Of a DNA stretch of 64,000 nucleotides, positions 29,605 through 39,354 are shown in pieces. Positions within the stretch are counted from its first letter, which is position 1. Each line of letters opens with the position of its first letter. The translations under genes were made by a program, and so were the position numbers. Under the pieces are notes generated by a model that saw nothing but the letters and a program-made list of their open reading frames with translations, did no database searches and had not been told where the DNA came from. The stretch spans positions 1-64,000 of the forward strand of contig JAESPR010000011.1 of assembly GCA_016765685.1 (NCBI GenBank), given 5' to 3'. The DNA is from Colwellia sp. (GTDB lineage Bacteria; Pseudomonadota; Gammaproteobacteria; Enterobacterales; Alteromonadaceae).

Positions 29605-30219
29605 ATGAGTGAATTTCATACCATGTTAAGTGAATTTTTTTGCTTAAAAGAACAATCAACAAAATCAAAAATTGAAGAGGATATTTGGAAAAAATACGGT
29701 GTTCATGGTTATGTTATGCTCATGGACATGTCTGAATTTTCTTTAGTAACACAAAGGTATGGCATAGTTTATTACCTGTCAATGATTGAAAAAATGAAAG
29801 CCGTCGTGAGACCTATTATAGAGTCAAATTCAGGATCTTTGGTTAAGTATGTTGCTGATAATGTTTATGCTAGGTTTGACAATGCTAGTGATGCTATAGA
29901 TGCAGCGGTAGAAATTAATGAAACTTTAGATGCGATAAATAAATCAACCCCTGCTGAATGGGATATTTGTGTTGCTACAGGCATTGATTACGGTCGGTTT
30001 TTAAAAACAGAAGACGGTGATATTTTTGGTGATGCGGTAAATTGCGCTAGTAAATTTGGTGAAGATATAGCGCAAAGAAATGAAATTATTATCTCTAAAA
30101 GAGCTTTTGAACACATTGACAATCCTGGTAAGTATCAGGCAAAGTTTGTTCGCTTTAAGGTGTCAGGCATTTCTTTAGAGGCATATACTATTAAACCTTT
30201 ATTGGTTAACATTTGCTAA
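29605..30219 (+). CDS. Class III nucleotide (adenylate/guanylate) cyclase domain protein
   Basis: MLMDMSEFSLVTQRYG, LVKYVADNVYARFDNASDAIDAAVEI, DIFGDAVNCASKFGE. Confidence 0.85.
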   Translation: MSEFHTMLSEFFCLKEQSTKSKIEEDIWKKYGVHGYVMLMDMSEFSLVTQRYGIVYYLSMIEKMKAVVRPIIESNSGSLVKYVADNVYARFDNASDAIDAAVEINETLDAINKSTPAEWDICVATGIDYGRFLKTEDGDIFGDAVNCASKFGEDIAQRNEIIISKRAFEHIDNPGKYQAKFVRFKVSGISLEAYTIKPLLVNIC

Positions 30220-30231
30220 AGCACTTTTATC

Positions 30232-30828
30232 CTATTGATAGCGCTGTTCTTCTAGCACATCAAGGCCATGTTGTTTAAGCAGTGTTACCAATTTAATTAA
30301 CGGCAAACCAATTAAGGTATTAGGATCATCACCTTCAAGTTTCTTAAATAAACAAATCCCCAAACCTTCGCTTTTGAAACTACCTGCGCAGTTATAAGGT
30401 TGCTCTGCTGTTAAATAGCTCGCTATTGCCGATGGAGAAAGTTTATTAAAGTGCACAATAAAAGGCTCTACTAATGATTTTGTTGTATCACTGCTACTAT
30501 CATAAACACACAGACCGGTGTAAAAAGTGACACTTTTATTACTAAATTTAGTCAGCTGTTTTACCCCATTGTCAAAATTATGAGGCTTACCTAAAATGTC
30601 ACCATCACATACGGCAACTTGATCTGAGCCAATAATCAAGGCATTGGGAAACTGAGATGCCACGGCTTTTGCTTTTTCAACCGCTAAGCGTTCAACCAGT
30701 GCTTGTGGCATTTCATTTACTAAAGCAGATTCATCAATATTGGGGTTTGCACATGCAAAGGGTAAGTTAAGTTTTTCTAAAATACTTTGTCGAAAAGGGG
30801 AGGTTGAACCTAAAACTAAGGTTTTCAT
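30232..30828 (-). CDS. yceF: Maf/YceF-family nucleotide pyrophosphatase
   Basis: LVLGSTSPFRQSILEKLNLPF, IIGSDQVAVCDGDILGKP, YNCAGSFKSEGLG. Confidence 0.93.
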   Translation of the reverse strand: MKTLVLGSTSPFRQSILEKLNLPFACANPNIDESALVNEMPQALVERLAVEKAKAVASQFPNALIIGSDQVAVCDGDILGKPHNFDNGVKQLTKFSNKSVTFYTGLCVYDSSSDTTKSLVEPFIVHFNKLSPSAIASYLTAEQPYNCAGSFKSEGLGICLFKKLEGDDPNTLIGLPLIKLVTLLKQHGLDVLEEQRYQ

Positions 30829-30949
30829 GAGGATCCTTTAAACGAGGTTGTTTGCTTAGTTTTGATGAACAATTAAGCAATTTTATTTTCAATAGCTGCT
30901 ATTATATAAGCCAATCTTTAGTTTTTAAACGAAATAAGCTAATTTTCTT

Positions 30950-30978
30950 TTGACACTTGCCTCTAGGGGCTTTATTAT
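30950..30978 (+). promoter_or_regulatory. Consensus-like sigma70 promoter for yceD-rpmF-plsX operon
   Basis: TTGACA - 17 nt - TATTAT. Confidence 0.85.
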
Positions 30979-30987
30979 GCGCGCCTT

Positions 30988-31500
30988 ATGCAGAATCTTA
31001 AGCTTCCGATAACAATTAGTCCAACCCGAAGTGCACAACGTAGACTTGTGTGCGAAGGCGTCTTTAAGTTTTCGGAAATGACTAGACTGCTTGCTATTAG
31101 CGAAATGCGTAGTGAGCAAGTTCAAGTTAGTGCTAAGTTTGATGTGGATGAGCGTGGTTTGACCGTAATGTCAGGCACAGCATCGGCATTAGTGGCGTTA
31201 ACTTGTCAGCGATGTAATGAACTTTTTGATAGTAAACTAAAAGTAGAATTTACTTTTAGTCCAGCAAAAAATGAAGAAGCTGCGGAAAACATTCCATCAT
31301 ATTATGATGTAATAGAATTAGATGAAAATGGTGAAGTAAACTTGCGAGAACTAGTGGAGGAAGAGTTAATTCTTATGATCCCATTAATTCCTCGGCATGA
31401 TATCAAAGACTGTTCAGCTGATGCTGATAGTGTTTGGGGTGAATTGCCGGAAGAGCTTGAGAAACCGAATCCATTTGATGTATTAAAACAACTCAAATAG
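30988..31500 (+). CDS. yceD: YceD (DUF177) protein, 23S rRNA accumulation-associated
   Basis: MQNLKLPITISPTRSAQRRLVCEG; ALTCQRCNELFDSKL; adjacent to rpmF. Confidence 0.92.
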   Translation: MQNLKLPITISPTRSAQRRLVCEGVFKFSEMTRLLAISEMRSEQVQVSAKFDVDERGLTVMSGTASALVALTCQRCNELFDSKLKVEFTFSPAKNEEAAENIPSYYDVIELDENGEVNLRELVEEELILMIPLIPRHDIKDCSADADSVWGELPEELEKPNPFDVLKQLK

Positions 31501-31548
31501 TTAAACGCAGAAAGCAATTTAACTAATAACCGATTTTAGGAGTAACTC

Positions 31549-31719
31549 ATGGCAGTTCAAAAAAGCAAAAAGTCTCGTTCAAGACGTGGAATGCGCCGTT
31601 CACATGATGCAGTAACACCAGAAAACTTATCAGTAGATCCAGTATCAGGTGAAACGCATCGTCGTCACCATATAACTGCTGATGGCTTTTACAAAGGTGT
31701 TAAAGTAATCGCTACCTAA
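31549..31719 (+). CDS. rpmF: 50S ribosomal protein L32 (absent from supplied ORF track because it is 56 aa)
   Basis: [56 protein letters not shown]. Confidence 0.98.
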   Translation: MAVQKSKKSRSRRGMRRSHDAVTPENLSVDPVSGETHRRHHITADGFYKGVKVIAT

Positions 31720-31765
31720 GCGATTTTACTTGACCCTTTCTATTTATAGCTAGCAGATATCGAGC

Positions 31766-32815
31766 TTGAATAGTTTAAATAATCTGACCCTCGCGTTAGA
31801 TGTTATGGGGGGCGATCAAGGTCCCTCTGTAACAATACCCTCAGCAATATTGGCAATTAATAATTTGCCTAATTTGCATCTCATTCTCTGTGGTAATGAA
31901 GAAATCATTACCACAGAGCTTGCTCGATTAAATATTTCAAAGCACACGTTATCCCAACATAAACAACTCACTATCTTTCCGACTACAGAAGTCGTCGCCA
32001 TGGATGAAAAACCGGCATTTGCTCTGCGTACCAAGAAAAATTCGTCCATGCGCAAAGCTTTAGATCTAGTGCATGAGGGCAAAGCACAAGCTTGTGTTAG
32101 TGCTGGCAATACCGGTGCATTATTTTCTATGGCGCATTTCGTGTTAAAAACACTACCCGGAGTAGAGCGTCCGGCGCTAATTTCTTCATTACCAACACAT
32201 GATGATGATAAACATGTCTTTATGTTAGATTTAGGGGCAAATGTTTTTTGTGATTCTCATGTATTGTATCAATTTGGTGTGATGGGCTCTGTTATGGCCC
32301 AGCAAGTTGATGGCATCGACAAACCTCGTATCGCCTTACTTAATATGGGCGAAGAAGCTATCAAAGGCAGCGATCATATCAAACAAGCCGCACTTGAACT
32401 AAACGACAACAAAGAGATTAATTACATTGGCTTTATTGAAGGTAGCGACATCTTTGCGAATAAAGCGGATGTGATCGTTTGTGATGGTTTTGTTGGTAAT
32501 GTCGCCTTAAAAACTTGCGAAGGGGTTGCTCGCCTTGTATATGAGAAGTCTAAAACACTTTTTAATCAAAGTATTTTAGTCAAGCTATTGAGCTTTATTG
32601 TTAAGCCGAGTTTAAAAAAGCTTTTTAAATCGATGAACCCCGACCAGTATAACGGTGCAAGTTTGATAGGATTACGCGGTATTGTGGTTAAAAGTCATGG
32701 TAATGCTAATTCTCGTGCTTTTTATTCAGCTATTATAGAAGCTGTTAAAGAAGTTGAGCGACAAGTGCCAGAAAAAATCAAAAACTCTTTAGAACAAGGT
32801 TTATCTCCACAATAG
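31766..32815 (+). CDS. plsX: Phosphate acyltransferase PlsX
   Basis: [48 protein letters not shown]. Confidence 0.97.
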   Translation: MNSLNNLTLALDVMGGDQGPSVTIPSAILAINNLPNLHLILCGNEEIITTELARLNISKHTLSQHKQLTIFPTTEVVAMDEKPAFALRTKKNSSMRKALDLVHEGKAQACVSAGNTGALFSMAHFVLKTLPGVERPALISSLPTHDDDKHVFMLDLGANVFCDSHVLYQFGVMGSVMAQQVDGIDKPRIALLNMGEEAIKGSDHIKQAALELNDNKEINYIGFIEGSDIFANKADVIVCDGFVGNVALKTCEGVARLVYEKSKTLFNQSILVKLLSFIVKPSLKKLFKSMNPDQYNGASLIGLRGIVVKSHGNANSRAFYSAIIEAVKEVERQVPEKIKNSLEQGLSPQ

Positions 32816-32853
32816 CAACCGTTTTAAATAAGCAAAATAGAGTAATTAATAAT

Positions 32854-33837
32854 ATGCAAAATATATCGTTACAAGGCAATGTCGCTTTAGGCAATTCAGC
32901 TTTAGGCAATTTAGCTTTCATATTCCCCGGTCAGGGCTCCCAAGCTGTCGCTATGCTCAGTGACTTTGGTGAAAATGAGATTGTACAAAATACGTTTAAA
33001 GAAGCCTCTAACGCCTTGGGTTATGACTTGTGGCAATTAGTTGCTCAAGGGCCAGTAGAGCAGCTTAATCAAACCAATTTCACCCAACCGGCCTTATTAA
33101 CTGCCAGTGTCGCGTTATGGCGTGTTTGGCAGGAAGAAGCCGACGTTATACCGACAATATTGGCTGGCCATAGTTTAGGTGAGTATTCAGCACTGGTGTG
33201 TGCTGGGGTTCTCTCTCTAACTGACGGGGTGAAACTAGTGGAAAAAAGAGGCGAGTATATGCAGGCTTGTGTGCCTGCAGGTATTGGTGCCATGGCGGCT
33301 GTTATTGGTTTAGACGATCAAACCACTATTGATGTATGCTCGCAAGCGCAAGTAGATGACGTTGTAGCTGCCGTTAATTTTAACTCTCCTGGCCAAGTGG
33401 TTATTGCAGGTCACAAAGCTGCTGTTGAACGTGCTAGTGAGTTATGTAAAGCAGCAGGGGCTAAACGCGTATTACCCTTACCTGTTAGTGTTCCTTCTCA
33501 CTGCGCTTTAATGATTGAAGCTGCGGATAAACTTGCGACAGAACTCGAAAATATTACCTTTAATACGCCAAATATTAAGGTTGTTAATAATGTCGACGTT
33601 GCAGTTGAAACTAGCAGCAAAGCCATAAAAGCAGCCTTGATTAAGCAGTTGTACAGCCCCGTGCGTTGGAGTGAAACTGTTACCTATTTGGGTGAACAAG
33701 GTATAACGAAGATGGTTGAAGTAGGCCCAGGTAAAGTATTACAAGGTTTAGCTAAACGTATTAATAAAGACATTAGCTGCGTATCTTTTAATACGGAAGA
33801 TTCATTAGTCAAAGCAAAAGAGCTGATACAACAATAG
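32854..33837 (+). CDS. fabD: Malonyl CoA-ACP transacylase FabD
   Basis: FIFPGQGSQAVAML, LAGHSLGEYSALVCAG. Confidence 0.97.
   Translation: MQNISLQGNVALGNSALGNLAFIFPGQGSQAVAMLSDFGENEIVQNTFKEASNALGYDLWQLVAQGPVEQLNQTNFTQPALLTASVALWRVWQEEADVIPTILAGHSLGEYSALVCAGVLSLTDGVKLVEKRGEYMQACVPAGIGAMAAVIGLDDQTTIDVCSQAQVDDVVAAVNFNSPGQVVIAGHKAAVERASELCKAAGAKRVLPLPVSVPSHCALMIEAADKLATELENITFNTPNIKVVNNVDVAVETSSKAIKAALIKQLYSPVRWSETVTYLGEQGITKMVEVGPGKVLQGLAKRINKDISCVSFNTEDSLVKAKELIQQ
32874..32918. repeat. Three tandem 15-bp units at the 5' end of fabD
   Basis: AGGCAATGTCGCTTT / AGGCAATTCAGCTTT / AGGCAATTTAGCTTT. Confidence 0.95.
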
Positions 33838-33845
33838 GAAATAAT

Positions 33846-34604
33846 ATGTTTTCATTAACAGGAAAAATAGCACTGGTAACAGGTGCTAGTCGTGGTATTG
33901 GTAAAGCTATTGCCATACAATTACAAGCATTAGGCGCTATCGTAGTGGGTACGGCAACATCAGAGCATGGCGCGGCAAAAATTGCAGAATACTTAAATTC
34001 AGGAGCGGGCGAAGACTCTTCAAAAGGCATGGGCTTAGTATTAAATGTTACCAATGATGATTCTATTGCCGCATTATTTGCTGCGATTAAAGAAGCGCAT
34101 GGCGGCATTGATATTTTAGTTAATAATGCCGGTATAACCCGTGATAACTTGTTTATGCGGATGAAAGATGACGAATGGCAAGATATTATAGATACGAATT
34201 TAACCTCGGTATTTAAAGTGAGTAAAGCGGTTATTCGTTCTATGATGAAAAAACGCGCTGGGCGCATTATCAATATAGGCTCAGTTGTAGGTTCAATGGG
34301 TAATGCAGGCCAAGTGAATTATGCAACAGCTAAGGCAGGTTTGTTAGGTTTTACTAAATCTCTTGCACGAGAAATAGCATCCCGTGGTATCACCGTTAAT
34401 ACTATTGCACCTGGCTTTATTGATACCGACATGACACAAACGTTAACTGACGCGCAAAAAGAGGGCATTTTCTCGCAAGTGCCTGCTAATCGTTTAGGAA
34501 AACCTGAAGAAATTGCCAGCACTGTTGCCTTTTTAGCCTCAGATGCTGCCGCTTATATTACCGGTGAAACCATTCACGTAAATGGTGGCATGTATATGGT
34601 GTAA
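33846..34604 (+). CDS. fabG: 3-oxoacyl-ACP reductase FabG
   Basis: VTGASRGIGKAIA, VNNAGITRDNLFMRM, YATAKAG. Confidence 0.97.
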   Translation: MFSLTGKIALVTGASRGIGKAIAIQLQALGAIVVGTATSEHGAAKIAEYLNSGAGEDSSKGMGLVLNVTNDDSIAALFAAIKEAHGGIDILVNNAGITRDNLFMRMKDDEWQDIIDTNLTSVFKVSKAVIRSMMKKRAGRIINIGSVVGSMGNAGQVNYATAKAGLLGFTKSLAREIASRGITVNTIAPGFIDTDMTQTLTDAQKEGIFSQVPANRLGKPEEIASTVAFLASDAAAYITGETIHVNGGMYMV

Positions 34605-34754
34605 GCCTTTAAATTAAAGGTTTTGCTGAATCTTTTTGCTTTAATATCAAGCAAATTAATATAAGTCAACAGGTTAGACCACGTAAAAAAAAGCACTTGA
34701 AGCTTGCAAGGCGAGCTTTTGGCGAATAAACTACACGCAATTTGAAAAAATGCA

Positions 34755-34784
34755 CTTTCAGTAACTTTCAGCAACTTTCAGCAA
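34755..34784. repeat. Three tandem 10-nt units in acpP 5'UTR
   Basis: CTTTCAGTAA / CTTTCAGCAA / CTTTCAGCAA. Confidence 0.95.
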
Positions 34785-34804
34785 ATAAAGAAAAAGGAAA
34801 AAAA

Positions 34805-35038
34805 ATGAGTACTATCGAAGAACGCGTAAAAAAAATCACTATTGAACAATTAGGTGTTAGTGAAGCAGAAGTTAAAATAGATTCATCGTTTGTGGATGAC
34901 TTAGGTGCTGATTCATTAGATACAGTAGAATTAGTAATGGCGTTGGAAGAAGAATTTGATACTGAAATTCCTGACGAAGAAGCTGAAAAAATTACTACAG
35001 TTCAAGCTGCTATTGACTACGTTACTGCTAACCAGTAA
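34805..35038 (+). CDS. acpP: Acyl carrier protein
   Basis: [20 protein letters not shown]...[21 protein letters not shown]; start moved to the conserved MSTIEER. Confidence 0.98.
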   Translation: MSTIEERVKKITIEQLGVSEAEVKIDSSFVDDLGADSLDTVELVMALEEEFDTEIPDEEAEKITTVQAAIDYVTANQ

Positions 35039-35080
35039 TAGTTGATTACGTTTAACGACGTAACTTGAATTCGTAAATAG

Positions 35081-35124
35081 AAAAAGGCGGTATACTTATC
35101 ATATAAGTGTCCGCTTTTTTTATT
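35081..35124 (+). terminator. Intrinsic terminator between acpP and fabF
   Basis: GCGG-TA-TACTTAT-CAT-ATAAGTG-T-CCGC followed by TTTTTTT. Confidence 0.75.
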
Positions 35125-35157
35125 TTCACTATTAATTTTTTAAGAGGCAGTTCAGCT

Positions 35158-36393
35158 ATGAGACGTGTTGTAGTTACTGGTCTTGGTATGCTTAGCCCAT
35201 TAGGCAATACTCCTGAAGCAACGTGGGAAAATTTACTGCTTGGAAAAAGTGGTATCAGCAATATTGAGCATTTTGATACATCTGAATATACCACTAAGTT
35301 TGCTGGTTTGGTCAAAGATTTTGATGCGCAAAACTATATGGAAAGAAAAGAAGCCAAAAAAATGGATCTTTTTATTCAATATGGTGTTGCTGCCGGTGCA
35401 CAAGCGATCAAAGATTCAGGTATTGTTGTCAGTGAAAAAAATGCACCACGTATTGGTGTAGCCGTTGGCTCTGGTATTGGTGGTTTAGGTTTGATTGAAC
35501 AAAATCACGAAAAAATGTTAAAAAATGGCAGCCCTAAAAAATTATCTCCTTTTTTTGTGCCATCAACTATTATCAATATGATTTCTGGCCATCTATCTAT
35601 CATGTTTGGTCTTCAGGGACCTAATATTTCTATTACTACCGCTTGCACTAGTGGTGTTCATAATATCGGCCATGCCGCTCGTATGATTGCTTACGGCGAT
35701 GCTGATGTTATGGTGGCGGGTGGTGCTGAAAAAGCTTCAACTACCTTAGGTATGGGGGGCTTTGGATCCGCACGTGCGTTATCAAGGCGAAATGACTCAC
35801 CCCAAACCGCTTCTCGTCCTTGGGACAAAGACCGTGATGGATTTGTCTTAGGTGATGGTGCGGGTGTTATTGTTGTTGAAGAATATGAGCATGCGAAAGC
35901 TCGTGGTGCTAAAATTTATGCAGAGTTAATCGGCTTTGGCATGAGTGGAGATGCTTATCATATGACTTCACCACCAGCCGATGGTGCAGGCGCAGCTCGT
36001 GCAATGGTTAATGCACTTAATGATGCAAAACTAAATGCTAATCAAATTGGTTATATTAATGCCCACGGTACTTCGACACCAGCCGGCGATATTGCTGAAA
36101 CGAATGCAGTTAAATCTGTTTTTGGTGCTGATGCCTATAAAGTGTTTATGGGCTCAACTAAGTCAATGACTGGGCATCTTCTGGGTGCTGCGGGGGCAAT
36201 TGAGGCTATTTTTAGTATTCAAGCTTTAATGCACAGTGCCGTACCACCAACGATTAATTTAGATAACCCCGATGAAGGTTGTGATCTAGATTACATCCCT
36301 GGCGCTGCCCGTGATATCAATTTAGATTATGTACTGTGTAATTCATTTGGTTTTGGTGGCACTAACGGTTCATTGATCTTTAAGAAAGTATAA
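35158..36393 (+). CDS. fabF: 3-oxoacyl-ACP synthase II
   Basis: [46 protein letters not shown]; start moved to the conserved MRRVVVTG. Confidence 0.97.
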   Translation: MRRVVVTGLGMLSPLGNTPEATWENLLLGKSGISNIEHFDTSEYTTKFAGLVKDFDAQNYMERKEAKKMDLFIQYGVAAGAQAIKDSGIVVSEKNAPRIGVAVGSGIGGLGLIEQNHEKMLKNGSPKKLSPFFVPSTIINMISGHLSIMFGLQGPNISITTACTSGVHNIGHAARMIAYGDADVMVAGGAEKASTTLGMGGFGSARALSRRNDSPQTASRPWDKDRDGFVLGDGAGVIVVEEYEHAKARGAKIYAELIGFGMSGDAYHMTSPPADGAGAARAMVNALNDAKLNANQIGYINAHGTSTPAGDIAETNAVKSVFGADAYKVFMGSTKSMTGHLLGAAGAIEAIFSIQALMHSAVPPTINLDNPDEGCDLDYIPGAARDINLDYVLCNSFGFGGTNGSLIFKKV

Positions 36394-36539
36394 TTTTACT
36401 GAATTAATTTGCTATTTTATGAGATTAAAGCCTCACCTACGAGAGAGTATCTTTTGTAGGTGAGCATTCATGCTTTCAAACAAAGTGCACGAGGCGTTTT
36501 TTATTCAACTTTTATTTCTAACATCATACTGACACCCCT

Positions 36540-37340
36540 ATGAAATTTTGCTTGGTTAATGGCATACAACAAAATCATATAACTATTGAAAACCGCGGTT
36601 TAGCATATGGCGATGGTTTATTTACCACGGCTAAAATTCTCAATGGTAATGTTCAATACTTAACTGCGCATATTGAGCGGTTATTGTCGGGCTGTAAAAA
36701 GTTAGGGTTTACCCCGCCAGTTAGAAATGAATTAATCAAACAACTTAACGCTGTGGCGAAAAATCATGCGTTAGCTGTACTCAAAGTTATCATTATCGCC
36801 AGTAATGGCGGGCGAGGTTATGCGAGGCCGGTAGACCATAGTCATGATTTGATCATTATGGTGTATGACTACCCGACATCTTTTAACGAGCTTGCTAACA
36901 CCGGAATAAAATTAGGGGTTAGTGAACAACAACTGGGCCTTAACCCTATGCTTGGCGGTTTAAAACACTTGAACAGGCTTGAGCAAGTATTATTAAGGCA
37001 AGAGCTCTCAACAAGATCAGAAGATGACTTGTTAGTCACTAATATTAATGATGAAGTGATTGAAGCTACTAGCGCTAATTTATTTTTCTTTGTAGACGGT
37101 AAACTGTTTACCCCAGATGTCAGTCAAAGTGGCGTTGATGGCATTATGCGTCAAACCATATTACAACATTACCCAACCACAATTGTTAAAGCAGTAACGC
37201 TAGCTGAACTAGCGAAAGCACAAGAAATATTTTTATGTAACTGTGTGATGGGAATTATGCCGGTCGCTACTTTTAACAATAAGGCTTTAGCCACTAAATT
37301 AGTCGACACAGTAAGTGAAAATATGAAGCAAATAACATGA
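36540..37340 (+). CDS. pabC: Aminodeoxychorismate lyase
   Basis: [49 protein letters not shown]. Confidence 0.93.
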   Translation: MKFCLVNGIQQNHITIENRGLAYGDGLFTTAKILNGNVQYLTAHIERLLSGCKKLGFTPPVRNELIKQLNAVAKNHALAVLKVIIIASNGGRGYARPVDHSHDLIIMVYDYPTSFNELANTGIKLGVSEQQLGLNPMLGGLKHLNRLEQVLLRQELSTRSEDDLLVTNINDEVIEATSANLFFFVDGKLFTPDVSQSGVDGIMRQTILQHYPTTIVKAVTLAELAKAQEIFLCNCVMGIMPVATFNNKALATKLVDTVSENMKQIT

Positions 37341-38350
37341 TTAAGTTTGTTATAAAAAAAATATTAGTGGCTGGTTTGGTGGCCTTTACCCTAGCCCTAA
37401 TTGCTTTTTTTCTATTGTTAGAGAAAAAAATGCAACAGCCTTTATCACTTAGTCAAACACAATTGTTGACGGTTGAGCAGGGCAGTTCTATTAACTTTTT
37501 TGCTAAAAACTTAGAACAACAAGGTTGGATAGAAAACCGTTTTTGGTTACGCGCTTATGCGCGCCTATATCCCAATAGAGTTCAAATTAAAGCAGGCACT
37601 TATCAGATTTTACCCAAGGCAACTTTACAGAGTTTACTCACCCTTGTTACCAGTGGAAAAGAGCATCAATTTACACTGACTTTTGTTGAAGGAACAAGCT
37701 TTAAACAATGGTTAGCACAATTACAAAAACAACCGCAGTTAACACATAGTTTGCATTCTTTAACGGTAGCGCAAATATCACAGCGATTAGGGATAGAACA
37801 AAATAATCCAGAAGGTTGGTTTTTTCCCGAAACTTACGCTTTTACGCAGAATACTAAAGATATTGAGCTGTTAAAACGAGCTCACCTTGCCATGCAAACA
37901 GCATTAACACAGCTTTGGCAACAAAGAGCGTTAGGTTTACCTTACACAGATCCCTATCAAGCCTTGATTATGGCGTCAATTATTGAAAAAGAAACCAGTT
38001 ATTTACCTGAGCAACCCCTTATTGCATCGGTGTTTATTAATCGTTTGGCGAAAAAAATGCGTTTACAAACTGATCCAACAGTCATTTATGGCTTGGGAGA
38101 ACGCTATCAAGGAGATATTACTCGTGCACACTTACGGGAAAAGACTGCTTATAATACTTATAGAATTAATGGTTTTCCGCCAACACCCATCGCCATGCCG
38201 GGCATGTCTGCACTAAAAGCTGCCCTTAACCCAGCTACAAGTGATTATTTTTATTTTGTTAGTGGCGGCAATGGTAAACATGTATTCAGTAAAACATTGG
38301 CTGAGCATAATGCTGCGGTGAGAGATTTTTTGACAAAGCAAAAGCTCTAA
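37337..38350 (+). CDS. mltG: Endolytic transglycosylase MltG (YceG)
   Basis: [46 protein letters not shown]. Confidence 0.96.
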   Translation: MIKFVIKKILVAGLVAFTLALIAFFLLLEKKMQQPLSLSQTQLLTVEQGSSINFFAKNLEQQGWIENRFWLRAYARLYPNRVQIKAGTYQILPKATLQSLLTLVTSGKEHQFTLTFVEGTSFKQWLAQLQKQPQLTHSLHSLTVAQISQRLGIEQNNPEGWFFPETYAFTQNTKDIELLKRAHLAMQTALTQLWQQRALGLPYTDPYQALIMASIIEKETSYLPEQPLIASVFINRLAKKMRLQTDPTVIYGLGERYQGDITRAHLREKTAYNTYRINGFPPTPIAMPGMSALKAALNPATSDYFYFVSGGNGKHVFSKTLAEHNAAVRDFLTKQKL

Positions 38351-38392
38351 GTAATTGATATTAATGTAGTTATAAATGGGGTATCAATAATG

Positions 38393-39133
38393 TTATGGTA
38401 GCTGATATTTTTTATATATCGCTTCTATTTCACCTTGATCAATAAGCTCCTGTAAACCCTTGTTGATGTCTTTGAGTATATACGCTTTACTGGGATGAAT
38501 TCTAAGTTTTACGTTGACATGACTCACCACATTGCCAATAACAAGATCTTGGTACTGCGGATTTTGCTGCATAAAGTATTTGATAGTACGATAACCAATA
38601 AATATATATTTTATTCGTTCAACTTGTAGTTGTTTTAATAATAATTTTTCAGAACGGTTATGTGATTTTACAATCAAGTTTTTTTTAAATGCATCGTCGA
38701 ATAATGGGTAGGAGTAACCGCGAACAATGCCGATAGTTTTACCATAAAGATCTTGAGGGCTCTCCAAGTTAATGAAGTTATTCTTTTTAAACACAATAAC
38801 TTCTTTAGACGTTTCATAAACTATTGAATATTCGCCACTCACTTTAACGTTTTGCCGCCAAATTTCATTTATCCCTGGCTCAATATCTACCCGTCCAAGA
38901 TCAAACTCTTTTAAAGCTCGGGCAGCCGGATACTTTTTAAAAATAAAAGTATAGGGGGTAACTTGCGAAAGTTTATCAAAAATATCAATAAAAATACCAC
39001 TGTATTGGCCATCTTTAACTATGGTGTAAGGTGGATTTGCATCTTGAAAAAGCATTACCGTTAACGTTTCGGCAGAGCTTAATGTGCAAAAAAGGGTATT
39101 AATAATCAGCCCAAAGAATTGTTTTGTATTCAT
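38393..39133 (-). CDS. Periplasmic amino-acid-binding-like protein (SBP_bac_3 family)
   Basis: Signal peptide; NPPYTIVKDGQYSGIFIDIFDKLSQVTPYTFIFKKYPAARALKEFDLGRVDIEPG. Confidence 0.85.
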   Translation of the reverse strand: MNTKQFFGLIINTLFCTLSSAETLTVMLFQDANPPYTIVKDGQYSGIFIDIFDKLSQVTPYTFIFKKYPAARALKEFDLGRVDIEPGINEIWRQNVKVSGEYSIVYETSKEVIVFKKNNFINLESPQDLYGKTIGIVRGYSYPLFDDAFKKNLIVKSHNRSEKLLLKQLQVERIKYIFIGYRTIKYFMQQNPQYQDLVIGNVVSHVNVKLRIHPSKAYILKDINKGLQELIDQGEIEAIYKKYQLP

Positions 39134-39354
39134 GCGTTATGACGGGTACTTGAACAGCAATAACTACAGTATAGTTATACTTATTTAACTTAGCCAACGT
39201 GATAAATTAATTTTAATTCTTTGAATTTGCGGTCATTGCTATCCTAAAATTGGGGCTATTTACCAAATAAGCCAGTTCGCACTTTATCTTAATGGGGCTT
39301 GAGTATATCATTGCGGGTGTGTGCGACTACATATTAGAAATAAATGGGAGAGAT

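Noticed and set aside
13496-30219. Cluster considered as a curli (csg) locus
   Set aside because: CsgG-like domains are present but no CsgA/B amyloid-repeat subunits, CsgD, CsgE or CsgF were seen.
13496-30219. Cluster considered as a standard mla operon
   Set aside because: No MlaC or MlaB (STAS) gene adjacent, and the ATPase lacks catalytic motifs.
33809-34273. 154 aa minus-strand ORF opposite fabG
   Set aside because: Antisense shadow of a conserved gene.
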